Positions 11,480 through 24,800 of a DNA stretch of 64,000 bases are shown in pieces (the first letter of the stretch is position 1; every line of letters begins with the position of its first letter). The DNA lies in the NCBI GenBank assembly GCA_035048495.1, contig CM068546.1:10404435-10468434 (forward strand). Direction: 5' to 3'. The position numbers and the translations under genes were made by a program. The stretch is from Euptelea pleiosperma. Lineage: Eukaryota; Streptophyta; Magnoliopsida; Ranunculales; Eupteleaceae. The notes beneath the pieces are model-generated. The model made no database searches, was not told where the DNA came from, and was given only the letters and a program-made list of their open reading frames with translations.

Positions 11480-12564
11480 TTTAGGGCCCACGGTGCCCCG
11501 TGCTATCGGCACTCACTCCTTGACAGAATTTGCCAAAATCAACTGAGTGGTGGAGATCCACTGTCGATTTGGGGGAGGATTAGATCTCGGCCCTTCTTTG
11601 TTGATGCTTATAAGAGGAGGTATAAGTAGGGAGACAACCAATGTGTTTTGTTATATAGAATAGTAAATGGCCCATGCCCACGGCACTCTCAGACAAAAGC
11701 ATTTGCAAAAGAAGGTGCCTTCGGCACTCAAACGGTATAACAGACTGGGGCGTTACTGTTTTTTCCATTATAACGGCTGTTATAATGGATTGTAGCGCAC
11801 AGAGGGAGAAATGGGTAAATAATGGTGTTGAAATTTAAATTTTGAATAAATTGAGGTCAAATGAGGCGGATTGAGTGACTGAAATCTAATCATCCACATT
11901 AGATTGATGGATTTGATCTCAACTACTCTTTATCTAACCGTCCACATTAGATGGATAGATAAGATAAGAGAATACAACTGAGTTGTCTTGATATATGCAT
12001 GGGTGGCCCATGCTTGCGGCACTTTCCGACAAAGTGTTTGTAAAAATCGGGTGAGAGTTAATCTCAGCCATCGATATGAAGCATAGTGGATCTCAACCAC
12101 TCATTATTGAAGCCATATAAGATAAGAGGGGTATAAGAAAACCATTAAATTTCTGTTAAATTATATTATTTTTTTTAACTTTTAATTTTTAATTTTTAAA
12201 TTTTGAATTTTGAATTTTAGCACCACTCTTTTCCGTTAAAATCATTAAAATTCATTAAAATCTATTTTTCCTATTTTTGCCCCTGGCCGTTTCAATCCGT
12301 TTTAACGGTAACACCACTCTCGAGGCATAAAAAGTGGGGCTCCTGAGCACGACCCTTGGGCTATATGTACATCCAACCCATTTCATTCCTTATATGTAGG
12401 TAAATAGTAGGTGACCCGTGCCCACGGCACTCATTGACAAAGCGTTTATCAAAATTGGATGTGAGTGGCTGAGATCTACCGTCCATTTGGTGTGATAAGA
12501 TCTTGGTCATCCTTTATGAAGCCGGATAAGAGGGGGAGACAAGTGTCCTGTTTTATTATATAGA
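11480..12564 (-). mobile_element. Helitron-like cluster, copy 2
   Basis: Closely repeats 1035-2088 in the same orientation, with small indels (offset about 10470). On the minus strand the 5' end is well preserved: TCTATATAATAAAACAGGAC begins at 12564, the typical TC-start of plant Helitrons. A second 5' end lies at about 11658. Modules with 'cccacggcactc' start near 11690, 12010 and 12420. No Rep/helicase is present. Confidence 0.5.
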
Positions 12565-13050
12565 TGGTCCACCTCTTATGGAATGTACACATAAAAAATC
12601 AGCATAATTAGTGACTTATAGCCATTGGATTTATCATTTTAATAACATGGTTTTTGACAGTCGAATTTGAGCCTTTTTAGGATGCTAAAATATAATTGTT
12701 ATAAGGCTCAGGCTTCAGTTATCGCCCTCCAGTTATGAGCCACATGGCTCATTCTTAGAGGACTGTGACCGTATGGATGTTTGGCCAATGCCTAAGTGGA
12801 CCTACAAACCAAAAATCAGCTTGATTAGTGATTTATAAGCGTTGGATTGGACTTATTTTCACGGGTTAATCTCGACTGTGGGAATTTGAGCAGTATTTGA
12901 GGTATAAAGATCCAATGCCCAGAAATCACTAATCAGACTGTTTTTGGTTTGTAGGTCCACCTAGGGATTGGCCAAACGTCCATACAACCAGAGTCTTCTA
13001 AGAGTTTGCCACATGGCTCATATTGTGTCCTGTGTAACCGGAGCCTGTCG
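12565..13050. mobile_element. Fold-back MITE with G-box-like arms, degraded copy
   Basis: Arms 'tatgagccacatggctcat' near 12740 and 'gccacatggctcatattg' near 13010. Inner blocks are 'gaccgtatggatgtttggcc' and 'ggccaaacgtccatac'. The core is CACATG rather than CACGTG. The left part (12565-12720) carries another fragment of the same interior, suggesting nested or partial copies. Confidence 0.6.
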
Positions 13051-13555
13051 TTTTAGGGTGGTAACTGGAGCCCGACCCCTGTTATACATCACCGATCAAG
13101 CTGATCTTTAGTACATAGATCCAAAAAGAGGTGGTCCAAAGACTCCAAACATCCAAATGGTATTTTTTTTGGGAGGGGGTGATTTCAAAATTTGAAGTTT
13201 CTCCTTGTTGATGAGTGCAAATGCTTACTCGATGCTGGACAAGGGACACAAATAGTAATAATTATGAAAATGAGGGGCATTTTAATACTTTGTGCAAGAC
13301 AACCCGACAAGATGAGTTACCAAGGAGATTGCGGAGATCGCACGTTACGGTTCTTCCTCTCTAGTCCCTTCCTGAAAAAAGTAGGAGAGAGAAACCGATC
13401 CAATGTCTTTTAAAGTCAAAGAGTTCTAGATAGTCTCCGAAACTGAATCTGCAGTCCAGATGAATCCCACTTTTTATCCACGGCCCACCCCCTTCTTTGC
13501 TGGCGATTCTAATTCTATGACTTGTCCTCGTTTAAGCCGTGCCGTTCTACGATAC
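13051..13555. other. Intergenic DNA, nothing recognised
   Basis: No domain, repeat pair or RNA gene recognised. An open frame at 13192-13413 has no familiar motif. Confidence 0.4.
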
Positions 13556-13559
13556 ATAA

Positions 13560-13945
13560 TTCGAATAGCCAGTCAGCAAGTTGTTGACCGACTATATTTT
13601 GAGCCACGTGGCATATTCTTATAGATTTACGACCGTATGGATGTTTGGCCCAACTCTAGATGGACGTACAGACCAAAAATTAGTCTGATTAGTGATTTCT
13701 AAGCGTTTGATTGGAGTCGTTTTCATTGGTTGTTTCTTAACCGTGAAATTTGAGCATTATTGAACATTATTGGGGGTACAAAGATCCAAAGGTTTGAAAT
13801 CAATAATCACGGCTGATTTTTGGTTTGTTGGTGCACCTTGGGATTGGCCAAACATCCATACGATCATTGCCCTCCAAGAGTTTGCTTCGTGGCCTATATT
13901 TTGGGCGTTGGTGAGCAAAGTTCTATTCATGAATTCTATGAAAAA
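13560..13945. mobile_element. Fold-back MITE, degraded copy
   Basis: Left arm 'ttttgagccacgtggcatat' near 13600, then 'gaccgtatggatgtttggcc'. Right side 'ggccaaacatccatacgatc' near 13845 and a decayed outer arm 'gtggcctatatttt'. The interior has 'tctgattagtgatttctaagcg' and its inverted counterpart. Exact ends not resolved. Confidence 0.6.
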
Positions 13946-14009
13946 TCCCTTAAAATGCCACGCGGCAAATTCTTTCCGTCCAACTGACCATCAATATTTG
14001 GGCCACACC

Positions 14010-14415
14010 GAGTAAGACTTGTGTCACAAGATGTTGCGACGGAAGCCGGTCACAGCACACAATACGAGCCACGTGGCATACTATTATAGGACGATGACCG
14101 TATGGATGTTTGGCCAGTCCCTCGGTGGACTGGTACACAAAAATTCAGCCCGATAAATGATTTCTAACCGATTCGGTTGAAGTTATTTTCATAGGTTGAT
14201 TTTAACGGTAGGAATTTGAGCGTTATTGAGCGTTATTTGGGTGTAAAAATCCAAAGGTTGTAAATAACTAATCAGGCTGATTTTTGGCTTGTAGGTCCAC
14301 CGAGGGACTGGCTAAACATCCATACGGTAAACGCCAGCTGATCATATGCCACGTGACTCGTATTGAGTGCTGTGACCGGCTTCCGTCAGAACATCTTGTG
14401 ATACAAGTTTTACTC
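14010..14415. mobile_element. Complete fold-back MITE with 10-bp direct repeats
   Basis: Starts 'gagtaagacttgtgtcacaa' and ends with the near reverse complement (ttgtgatacaagttttactc). The arms extend about 90 bases through 'gccggtcacagc' and a CACGTG core. Flanked by the perfect direct repeat 'gggccacacc' (14000-14009 and 14416-14425). A duplication of 8-10 bases, depending on where the end is placed, suits a Mutator-like or hAT-like MITE. Non-coding. Confidence 0.85.
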
Positions 14416-14563
14416 GGGCCACACCTTGGTGGATTTGCACACCTAAAATATCTTGATTGGTAATTTTTATCCGTTGATCATCCAACACTTTTTCATCATG
14501 GGCTTCATGAACAGAGGGTTTCAAGCCCATGATTAAAAGTTGGTGAATGACACGGCTAGAGAT

Positions 14564-14929
14564 GAGTAAACCTTCGTTCACTCCGGTGTGAGAGAAGCCG
14601 ATCACAGCCCACAGTATGAGCCACGTGACACACTCTTAGAAGGCACTGACCGTATGGATGTTTGGTCAATCACTAGGTGGATCTGCAAACCAAAAATCAG
14701 CCTGATTAGTGATTTACAATCTTGGGATCTTTGAACCCAAATAATTCTCAAATTCCTACCGTTAAAATGAACCCTTAAAAATAACTTAAATCCAACGATT
14801 AGAAATCACTGATCAGGTTCATTTTTGGTTTGTAGGTCGACCTAGTGATTGGCCAAACATCCGTACGGTCCTTATCCACTAAGGGTGTGCCGTGTGGCTC
14901 GTACTGTGGGTTGTGATCGGCTTCGCTCG
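14564..14929. mobile_element. Fold-back MITE, second bounded copy
   Basis: Starts 'gagtaaaccttcg' and ends 'cggcttcgctcg', with inner arms 'gccgatcacagcccacagta' and 'gtactgtgggttgtgatcgg'. Flanked by the direct repeat 'ggctagagat' (14554-14563 and 14930-14939). Same family as 14010-14415, which supports a 9-10 base target duplication for the family. Confidence 0.82.
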
Positions 14930-14964
14930 GGCTAGAGATCACCATCAATGCGTTTTTGGTTTTG

Positions 14965-15330
14965 ATTTAGGAAAATGTAACAAGGTATGCCTAGTGAGGA
15001 GGCACGAGTTTTGTTACTCACAGCTGACATCTGGGGTCACTGACCGCATGGATGTTTAACCCACCCCGTGGTGAAGATACACACCAAGAATCACCCTGAT
15101 TGGTAATCTCTAACCATTAATTGTTAGTAATTTGTAAAGCGTGAATATAGCCGTTGGATTCAAACATTTGTTTGAGCACTACAAAAGCGGATACAAATCT
15201 CTAACAAGCCGCTATTTTGTATGAGTGTCTACTAGGGTGTAAGTTAAACATCCATCCAGTCGGTGGGGCAGCTGTAAGTAACCAAACTTGTGATTTCTTT
15301 TTAGCGTGAGGTAAACCTTGTTACATCAGG
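14965..15330. mobile_element. Related fold-back element upstream of SEC
   Basis: Outer arms 'atgtaacaaggt' near 14975 and 'accttgttacat' near 15325. Inner arms 'gttactcacagctgac' near 15016 and 'cagctgtaagtaac' near 15270. The interior 'gaccgcatggatgttta' and 'taaacatccatccagtc' resembles the fold-back family. Ends are approximate and the outer arm differs from the other copies. Confidence 0.6.
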
Positions 15331-15825
15331 ACCCTTTGATTTATGCCAATACCAAATGGTAGACCAAAGATTCAGAGGTCAGTGGGCCCGAAAGAGTCTG
15401 CCACGAGGCATTTTGAGGGAATTCTGTATCCAAATTATGGACGACCCGATATAGCGGTGGTCCCCACAGATCACCCGTGACCTCGACACGCGTGAGTCGT
15501 AACCGGGTACCCGATATCTAACGCGGAATCTTCGTTTCAGAGGTGCACGGCCGTGATTGTTCGAGGTAAAAAAGTTGCTCGACGTTTAACGCGGTGCGGA
15601 GTCGCTTTTATTTGCGACAGAGAGAGGCAAACACAGGAGCGTCTGACGAAGAAGAAATATTGGTGAAAAGCGAAAGTGAGGAGTTTCTCGAGGAAGAGGT
15701 GTCCTCGAGATTTATTTCTTATGAGAGAGATCGTATTTGAATCTAGGGTTTTTTGGTTTTCTCTTCGATCTCATCGAGTTGATTTTCTTCGACTTCCTCC
15801 ATTGATTCTCTAGGGTTTCGGCACG
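15331..15825 (+). promoter_or_regulatory. SEC promoter and 5' leader region
   Basis: A shift to CpG-richer sequence (about 15420-15600) precedes the SEC start, then a purine-rich stretch (gacagagagaggc) and a T/C-rich leader with 'ctagggttt' blocks near 15743 and 15810. No TATA box can be assigned with confidence. The nearest transposon arm ends at about 15330. Confidence 0.45.
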
Positions 15826-18800
15826 ATGATGCTTTCGCTGCAGAGCGATCCTCGTCTGCACCAGCAGCAGCAGCTACAGATCTCGGCATCTACCGGGTTT
15901 TCTAGAGTTTCATTCGACGCGGATCGTGATGATTCGTTCGTCCTGCAATCGGAGTCCTCGTCGAGTGTTAAACCATCGTCCGAATCTCATGAAGGTTCTT
16001 CGATTCTCGCTCTTCACTTTTACGGTTTCGATGTTTCCATTCGGGTTTTGAATTTGTTTGTTTGGATTGTGGTTAAGCTCATGATCAATTCTAAAAGCAT
16101 TGCTACTGGTTAAAAAGTGAGATTTTTTTTTTGTGAAGAAGGAATCCTTTGTTGACGTACGGTTAGTTGAATGGTCAAAAGTTCGTTTGCAAACATGCTC
16201 TGTTTCCTTTAGGGTTTTGAATTTGTTTATTGGATTGTAATGAAGCTCATGATCAAGCCTCAAAGCATTGTTATTGGTTAAAAGGTGAGATTTTTTTGGG
16301 GGGGATAAGGAATCTTTATTGATGCACAGCGAATGATACAAAGTTCTTTAGCAAACATGCTCAGTTTCCTTTAGGGTTTTGAATTTGTTTATTTGGATTG
16401 TAATGAAGCTCATGATCAAGCATCAAAGCATTGTTACTGGTTAAAAAGTGAGATATTTTTGGGGGGGATAAGGAATCTTTATTTATGTACAGCGAATGAT
16501 ACAAGCAAACATGCTCAGATTCTTTAGAGTTTTGAATTTGTTTATTTGGATTGTAATGAAGCTCATGATCAAGCCTCAAAGCATCGTTACTGGTTAAAAA
16601 GTGAGATTTTTTTTTTTTTTGGGGGGGGGGGGGGGGGAGATAAGGAATCTTTATTGATGTACAGCGAATGATACAAAGTTTTTTTTAGCAAACACGCTCA
16701 ATTTCCTTTTGGGTTTTGATTTTGTTTATTTTGGATTCTAGTGAAGCTCATGATCAATCCTCAAAAAGCATTGTTACCAAGGTTTAAAATTTTGGTTTCA
16801 CATGCCATTTCGGTGAGGCCCGAAACCGAAATTTCGTGTGAAATTTTGAAATTGAGATTAGTAATAAAAATTTTGAAATTTCGCGAAAAGTTCAAAATTT
16901 CACAAAAACCGAAATTTCATGAAATTTCAACAAACCGAAATATTTCGGTCGAAATTTTGGAATTTTAAAATTTTTGATTTTTATGGATTTCGGTTTCGGT
17001 GTAGCCCCCAACGAAAATGAACTTTTTGACGAAATTTAAAACCTTGATTGTTACTGGTTAAAAAGTGAGAATTTTTTTTTTTTTTGGGGGGGGGGGGGGG
17101 TTAAGGAATCTTTATTGATGTACGGCTTTGGATTAGAAAAACTGTGGTTCGATCTTATTATCTTGTGATGAAACATAGGGAGATATAAGAAGTGATGAAC
17201 AAGTACCACAATTGATAGCCATAAACATGGGAATTTGATCTCTGTCACAAACTTTTCTCCCAGTTAACTACATTGATACTGGCATCATCAGTAGGATTTT
17301 GAAGAACTAGTTACCTTCTGTCGGTGTTTTCCAAATTGGAATTAAGTCTTAAAGTGCTTTATTTTGTTGCATTTTGTGATGGAATGAGGGCCACGAGCTT
17401 GTGTCAGCATTTTGCAACCTAAGACTTTTTTTTTAATATTTTTTGATGAGTAACCACCCCTTTGTTGTTTCATTTTTTGTCTTTATTTTTTTTTCAAAGT
17501 GATGCAATCTGCTTGCTTAGATATTTTGTTCCAAGGACACAAACACTTAAGACCAGATGGCCCACAACAAACAAGAATCTTGTTGGGTGTAGTAGTTCCT
17601 TTGTAGCTTAGCTAGAGTAGCCCTGGGATGGTGTGGCTGTCATGTGTGTCCCAAACAGCATTTGAACGTACCCTCATTCTAAATATCAAAGGGATCATGT
17701 GGAGACAGTTATGTCAATGGCATTAGGTCCACAATTTGGTCTTGGTCTGTGGCAACCCTAACTTTGACAGTTAAGATAATTAGGAATTGTCTTTAATATA
17801 TTTTTGTTGGGTTAGACAAATTTTCAGAATGGAAAACTTTTCCTCTTATCAAGGAGCATTAAATGAATATGCAAAATCATGCTTTGTATCCTAGAATGTT
17901 GTCCTCTATTTCCATGTTGAAGGAATGTCAGGAGGACTGGAAAAAAACTGTTGTTTTGCAGTTGAATTTTTTTCATTTGTTTTTAGCAAAAGCACATGAA
18001 GGCCTTGAGATGTGAGTTTCTTCTTTCTGTTTCTCTTTTTTCCTCATCCAGTCATGTAAACAAAAAAATGAGTCATTCCGGTGAAAAAAATGAGTCATTC
18101 CGGTTTTTCACTTCATCTCATAAGTGATTTTAGACATTGCTGTCAATTTGACAAACGGGGAAAAGAGGTATCCTTTTTTCTACGAAGCATCTTTTTTTTT
18201 AATCATCATACCACTTGTATCTTACGTGCCCAGCTCGAATATTCCCCTAGCTTCCCACTTTTAGAGTTCAAAAAGTTTAAGCATGGGATACTTTCGTACT
18301 ATTATGAAGTCCATTAATAAAATAAAACAACTAAATAAAGGAAAACCATTGAAAATTTTAGAATTTATGAGAATATCCAAAGTTTAAAAAGGCTAGTTCG
18401 GGAATTGAGGTGTGGCCTCAAGGCGGTACCGGGAATTGACCAATTCCGCTCACATCCTGAAGAAGTACAAGTGAGACTTAGCACTCTTAATGGCAAACTT
18501 AGTCAGTGCTGGTATGCCGTCTCCATAAGCTAGCCACCAATTAGCTACAAAAAATTTCACGATTAAGTACAAGTATTGAAGTATATAATTATATGAGTAT
18601 ATACTCAACAATATAACTATATATAGTGTATTGTGTACTCAAAGAAATAATCATTGGCTCACCAGGAGTGTGCTTCTTTCTTGTTGACTCTGCTTGAGGT
18701 CGACCAAATAAACTAATCTTCTCACGAAATTGGTCAATTTCTAAGTCAGCTTGCTCCGTCTCTTTTGGGTCTAGAATTAGCTTGTTCATACAATTATATA

Positions 18801-21800
18801 GACCCAATTTAATTTCTGGATGAGTAGAGAAGTCAGGGTCATAATGAAATTGCGGATTGAGGAAGTATATGTGGCATATAGATGACGGTGCATTTGGAAC
18901 TTCTACTTCTCATCAATGGTGTCCCATATTTCTTTATACTTAGATAGATCGTTATCGAAGTTTTTTGCAATATCGTCTTTGGCCCTATCCATCGCTCCAT
19001 ATATATAGCCCATAGCTAGTTCTTTTTTTGAATCTACAATCCTCAAAACACCAACTAAAGCCTTTGTAGCCTTCAATGAATGCACTGCACTAGGCAAAAA
19101 ATTGTTGTCCTTCAACACAATTTTCCTAATGGCCTTTCCTTCATCTTTGTTGGCCCATACACTACTTGCCCACTTGCTAGATGTGAACATGGCCTCCAAT
19201 GGCTGCCTACTCTGTAGCATGCTCTGTAATGTCAAGTTTGCTGTAGCAAACCTTGTCGCGGCCGGGCGAATCAATTCTCATTTTGTATAGCTTCTCATCA
19301 AAAGCAAGTACCAAACCATGGCTGTAAATAAAGTTACAAACTTTCCTAGCCTTTCTATATGTAGAAGCAAGCTGAGGCAAACTATAAATCTTCTCAAGCA
19401 TCAAGTTGATACAATGAGCTGCACATGGGAGTCTAATAGAGTCATTTTCTTTTCTTCATTAATCTCTCTCTAGCTAATTTGTAGGCGGATGCATTATCAG
19501 TCACAATCTGCACTACATGTTCTTCTCCCAACTCCTCAACAACTTCATTTAGAAGCTTGAACATTAGGTTGTTATCCTTGATTGCAACCGATGCATCCAC
19601 ACTTCTTAAAAAAATTATCCCCTCTTTCCAACCATCAGACATGATGATAATTCCTGTCTTGGACCATGTTTTCTTGACTTTTTCAATCATTGAATTTGTT
19701 GTCTTCACCTTTTCCTTGAGGATCCACGTCCGCAGCTCGTACATGCTAGGCGATTTTAAACCACGCCCATACTCTTCAACTACCCGCAACATATTCACAA
19801 AAGGACTAGTGGTGACATTGAATGAAAGACCATTTTCAAAAAAGAACAGTCCAATGTCCAAGCACACTTGGTTCCTATGCTCATTTGCATTGTGAGGTGC
19901 TAAGACACGTAGTGGTTCTACATTTTCATATCTAATACCACCCTCACTATCACTCATATAGTCCTCGGGCTTGGCCACAACATATCTACCCATTGGCCCC
20001 CATACATCATGCGAGGGAACCGTATTAGCACCACTAAAGCCACCCACACCCGGTGCGGAGCCTACTTCCTCAGTTGCACCACCATAATATGAGCTCCTAT
20101 TCGACATACTCAAAATCTTCATGAGCCACACTTTTTTTTGTGCTCTTTTTGCTATGTAATCTTTTATCTCTTCTACAATTTCTAAGGGCGCCTTTGTACA
20201 TGGAGACATTATTATGGGTACCCGCTAGGTGATCCTTCATCCTTTTCACCCCTCCTTTTATAACCCTACTACAAAAATTGCATTGTAGATAAATGTAGCC
20301 CTTGGATCCCACATTTGGACCCTCAACCTCTACCCCATACTTCCATGCTGGATCTTTTCTACTGCTACACTACTCCCATGATTCTTAGAAACCCCTCTCA
20401 CGATCTTCAATCATATTATTAAAAAAACAACAAAAACAAACCATTAAAGAAGGAAAAATAATGAAATTTTACATGTATTTATAAAAAATAAGGTAAAAAC
20501 CCAAAATATGGTCACATACCTTAAAAATTCTTTAAAGCTTTGTTTTCTGTTTGAGTTTGGTGAGATTGCTCACAAGAAAATTGTAGGAAGTGACGGATTG
20601 TGATTCAGACAAAATTTGAGTTCTCTAGAAGGATTTTTCTAAAATAGGAAAAACTAGGATTCAAAGAGTTGATTAAAGATTTCTCTCAAAATAATGAGTT
20701 TTAAATACTCAAATATGGACCATTTAGGTTGTTTTTGTCTTATAAGAGACTAGAGGGGGTATTATGGGAAAGTATTAAAAACAAAGCAAAAAAAAAAAGG
20801 GTTTTGGTTTTACCCATTACCGTGTAAAACTGAGGCTATAGCCTCAGTTGTGCCTCGAGGCTATAGCCTTGAGGCGTACGCCTCTTGCAACTGGGGCTTA
20901 AGCCTCAGTTTAGGACCTCGAGGCTATTGCCTCGAGGCTATTTTTCACCGCCTTGCCTCTCATATTCATCAGCGAAGAATATAAACCTTGTGAATGATCT
21001 ACTACGATGGGCAATGATCATCATCAATATCAATTTTGGGAAATTGTGAAGTAAATGGACATCAGGTTTTGGACAATGATTGCTCCTTACAGAAGAACAT
21101 GAGAAATCCCTGGACAAAACAGTAAGAATAACTGAAATATGAACATTTTATCCATGATTCTTTGATACATGGGCCTTGTACCTATAATTATTAATAGAAT
21201 GGAAAGAAGGCCCGAAGATGCAAAAGGAGGGAGGAAAAGAAAGCCCATAAATACAAAAGAGTGGGAAGGAGGAAGTGAATGATTAAAGAGAAATACAAGG
21301 TATTTATCAATATATCTCATTAGTTTGTTGACAAATAAAGTTTTCTTTTTTGACAAGTAACACATAGAAGTCAGGGTTCAGATGTGAAAAGTTTACTTTC
21401 AATCACTGCCAAAGGATGATTATGTGTTTGAAGATGTTTTGCTTCATTTTACCAGGTTAGTCTAAACTCATTTCTGACGTCAGCATGATACTCCATTAGA
21501 TCCTGTCTAGGAGTGTTGTTTTGTCTAGAGTGTTGAAGCATCTCTAAATATTGGTATGACAGGAAACCGAAATGCGGGAGTGTCTGGGTAACACTATATT
21601 TGACCTTTTTTCCACGACAGGGTTATGTATTGTGCTTTTGTTCTATGTTTATAGGGTTTGAGATCTCGAAGTCTGGGCCCGGATATTTCTTTATTATTCC
21701 CTGATAGCTTGCAGGGATGTTTTTTAAATACCAGTTATTTAGATTCATTATATGGTACATATGTTGGGTTTAACATACTATTTCTTATAATTTATCAGGT

Positions 21801-24800
21801 ATGCGTCCTTTTACCATATATTGGAGATCTTTCTATGACATAATATAATCCTGTAATTCAGTGGGCCAACTGTAGAATGACCATTAACAAAGTACTGCTG
21901 TCTTGTTTGGTATAGATCCATTGATATGTAGAGCACATGAAACTTGAGTGATACTGACTTATCTGCTTGATGAATTCATGGTTCCTATGGCTTTTGATGG
22001 TTTCTTGAGTAATATTAATATACTTAGATATCTACATGTAAAAACCTTAGCTGATAATGTGGCTTTTTCTATGTTGTAGTTGATGAAGACATCCTATTGC
22101 AACTTGCCCATCAGAAATATAGGGCTGGGAACTATAAACAGGCGCTAGAGCACTGTAATGCTGTTTATGAGAGAAATCCACGACGCACTGATAATCTTCT
22201 CCTTCTGGGTGCAATTCACTATCAGGTTTATTTTTGTACTCTTAGAAGTGTGCTAATTCTTGTGATTCTGTTTCTTGTAAATTTCTTTCATTGTTGTCAT
22301 TTGTTTTTACGGACTTTTACTGAATTCCCTTTGATATTGAATCTTTTGCCCAAGTTTGTATGTAACTCTGGTAGTAAATCTTTTTTTCCCTCCATCGTTC
22401 AAGCCACTTACTCTGGTGCCTAGTTGATTTTTAACTGTTCCATTCTGATTGATAATAACTTGTGTGTTATTATCCTTTTCCAGTTGCATGATTTTGATAT
22501 GTGCATTGCGAAGAATGAGGAAGCTCTTCGAATTGAGCCTCATTTCGCTGAGTGTTATGGGAACATGGCGAATGCATGGAAGGTAACTTCCTACAGTTAT
22601 TGTTGTAAGAATCTATGATTGTTGTTGACCTTGAAGTGGTTAAATATCTCTTTGTCTAATGGAGTTCAATGCTTGTTCTTCTGATACAGGAGAAAGGGAA
22701 CATTGATCTTGCAATTCGCTATTATTTGGTTGCCATCGAGGTTTGTATACGCTTGTAAATCTTGTATTCCATTTCCATTGTTCACTTCAAATAAAATCCT
22801 TTGGAAGTTGGGACATTCTTTTATTAATTTTTGTTTTATAATAGAAGTTCAAATGAGATAGTTTTGGAATTGGTCTTTTCCTGAATGTTGACTGTAAAGT
22901 AGTGTGAGCAAGGATTGAAGTTTTGGTTTTGACCTGGGTTTTGGTTCAGGTTGAAACTGAAATTTCGGGCGAAATTTTGAAAATTCGCTGTAACCATGGA
23001 AAAATTATAAATAAAAAAACTTAGTTTATGGCAACAAATTCAAATCTTTTTCTCTCTATAATCTCTTGTAAGATAAGGGAACCTTAATTTTTGCTATTAA
23101 TAATGGAAAGAAGTCCTTAATAGAGAATTATTTGATTAAATAGGAAACAGTTAAAGATATGGCCGAAATTTTAGGGATTTCGATTTCAGTTTAGCCCGAA
23201 ACGATTACAATGAAATTTAAAACCATGAGTGCGAGTTAGATGATTGTGAGATTATGACGGGTACATATTTGGAATTGGGGGAATATTATTGGAAGATAAC
23301 CACAACAAGTGCATGGAGCCGAGAGAAAGCTGAAATATGCTAATCACTGTCTACCTGTGGCTTTTTTTGCAATTGTTACTGATTCATAAATGCATTTTTG
23401 TTCTTTTCCAGTTCGAGGCTGTCTCTATGTTCATGCTTCAATCTAGGCTATGGCTCTTCTTGTTTGATAGTTGTGAAATTACTTTAGTTTTTGGGATTCG
23501 TTTAGCTAGTTTCTTTCTGACTGTTCTGTTTAATGGTTAATACGGAGTATGCTGTTAAGTATCATTACTTTTTTAAAAGTAGGCATCGTATCTTTGTGTG
23601 TGATGATATATTTACGTATGCATGCATTGATGTTACGTATGCATGTATGGATGTGTAGCGAGCGTCAAGGCATCAGAGAAGTATTTTTCCAGTATTTGCT
23701 AATTTCTTGGATCATCTTTTTTATTGTGTTGGATTTCCACCCTTAAAGGAGGAGAGAATGTGCTCCATCTTACTTTATATGTATAACAATGACTTCAATA
23801 AAAGAAAGTATAATTCCAAGTGGGCATCCAAAAAGACCCCAAGTTGTCCACAAAAAAGTGTCCATCTCTCACTTCTTATTTTTCTTTTGCTTTTTCATAA
23901 AGTGGGAAAAGTGGAAGTGTGGCTGTTGTGGTTCTTCATTTTATCTCTTGCGATTTTTCTTGATTTTATCATTTTCATCTACTTTTGCATTTATTATCTG
24001 CATCTTTTCTGCTTGTTGAGATTTTGTACTCATCAATACATCTGCTTTATTCCATCTGGGCATTTAGTTGATCTTTGGTTCTATTTCTTGATTGCAGCTT
24101 CGCCCCAATTTCTGTGATGCGTGGTCAAACTTAGCTAGTGCATACATGCGGAAAGGAAGACTTAGTGAGGCAGCCCAGTGTTGTCGACAGGCTCTTGCCT
24201 TAAATCCGCGCTTGGTAGACCCTTGTATCTTTTTCTTTTACTTTATTGGATTCTGGATCTTACAAGGCTACTATTGACATGTTTTTGTCCAATTGGTATA
24301 GGTTGATGCTCATAGCAACCTTGGAAATCTGATGAAGGCACAAGGTCTAGTGCAAGAAGTAAGTTGCAACAGATTAAGTGATTCTTTTTTCCAATAAGAA
24401 TGCTTGATAATCTCAGCAGAGAATTTGGAAACTTGGGATCATGGAGCCTGGATGACTTGTATATGCTAGTTTAGACATTTACTAGTTTGCAGGTCTATCT
24501 CTGTAATTACGTGTGCTCGTAGAAATGCATTGTTGGTGCAAATAAGTCTTTCCCTGTTCGGTGTTTCTGTAGCAACATGGCTTCTCTTATACTAAACACC
24601 ACATTTTGTAACTTGGGCCAGTATATCTTCTTTCACCTCTGGAGTCTGTTTAGATCTCCATATCCATCGTGGGTAGGGTTATGGGCTTCGGGTGTGGGTA
24701 TTTGTCCAAGTGTTGGACTTGCTCAACCTCCAAACCTTAGCGTAATGGGTCATATATAGTTAATATTAATAATATTTCGTTATGCCTTGGCACTTCCACC

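Noticed and set aside
16030..17130. CRISPR-like array in SEC intron 1
   Set aside because: Units are long, contiguous and diverged, without constant short repeats and unique spacers, and the DNA is plant nuclear.
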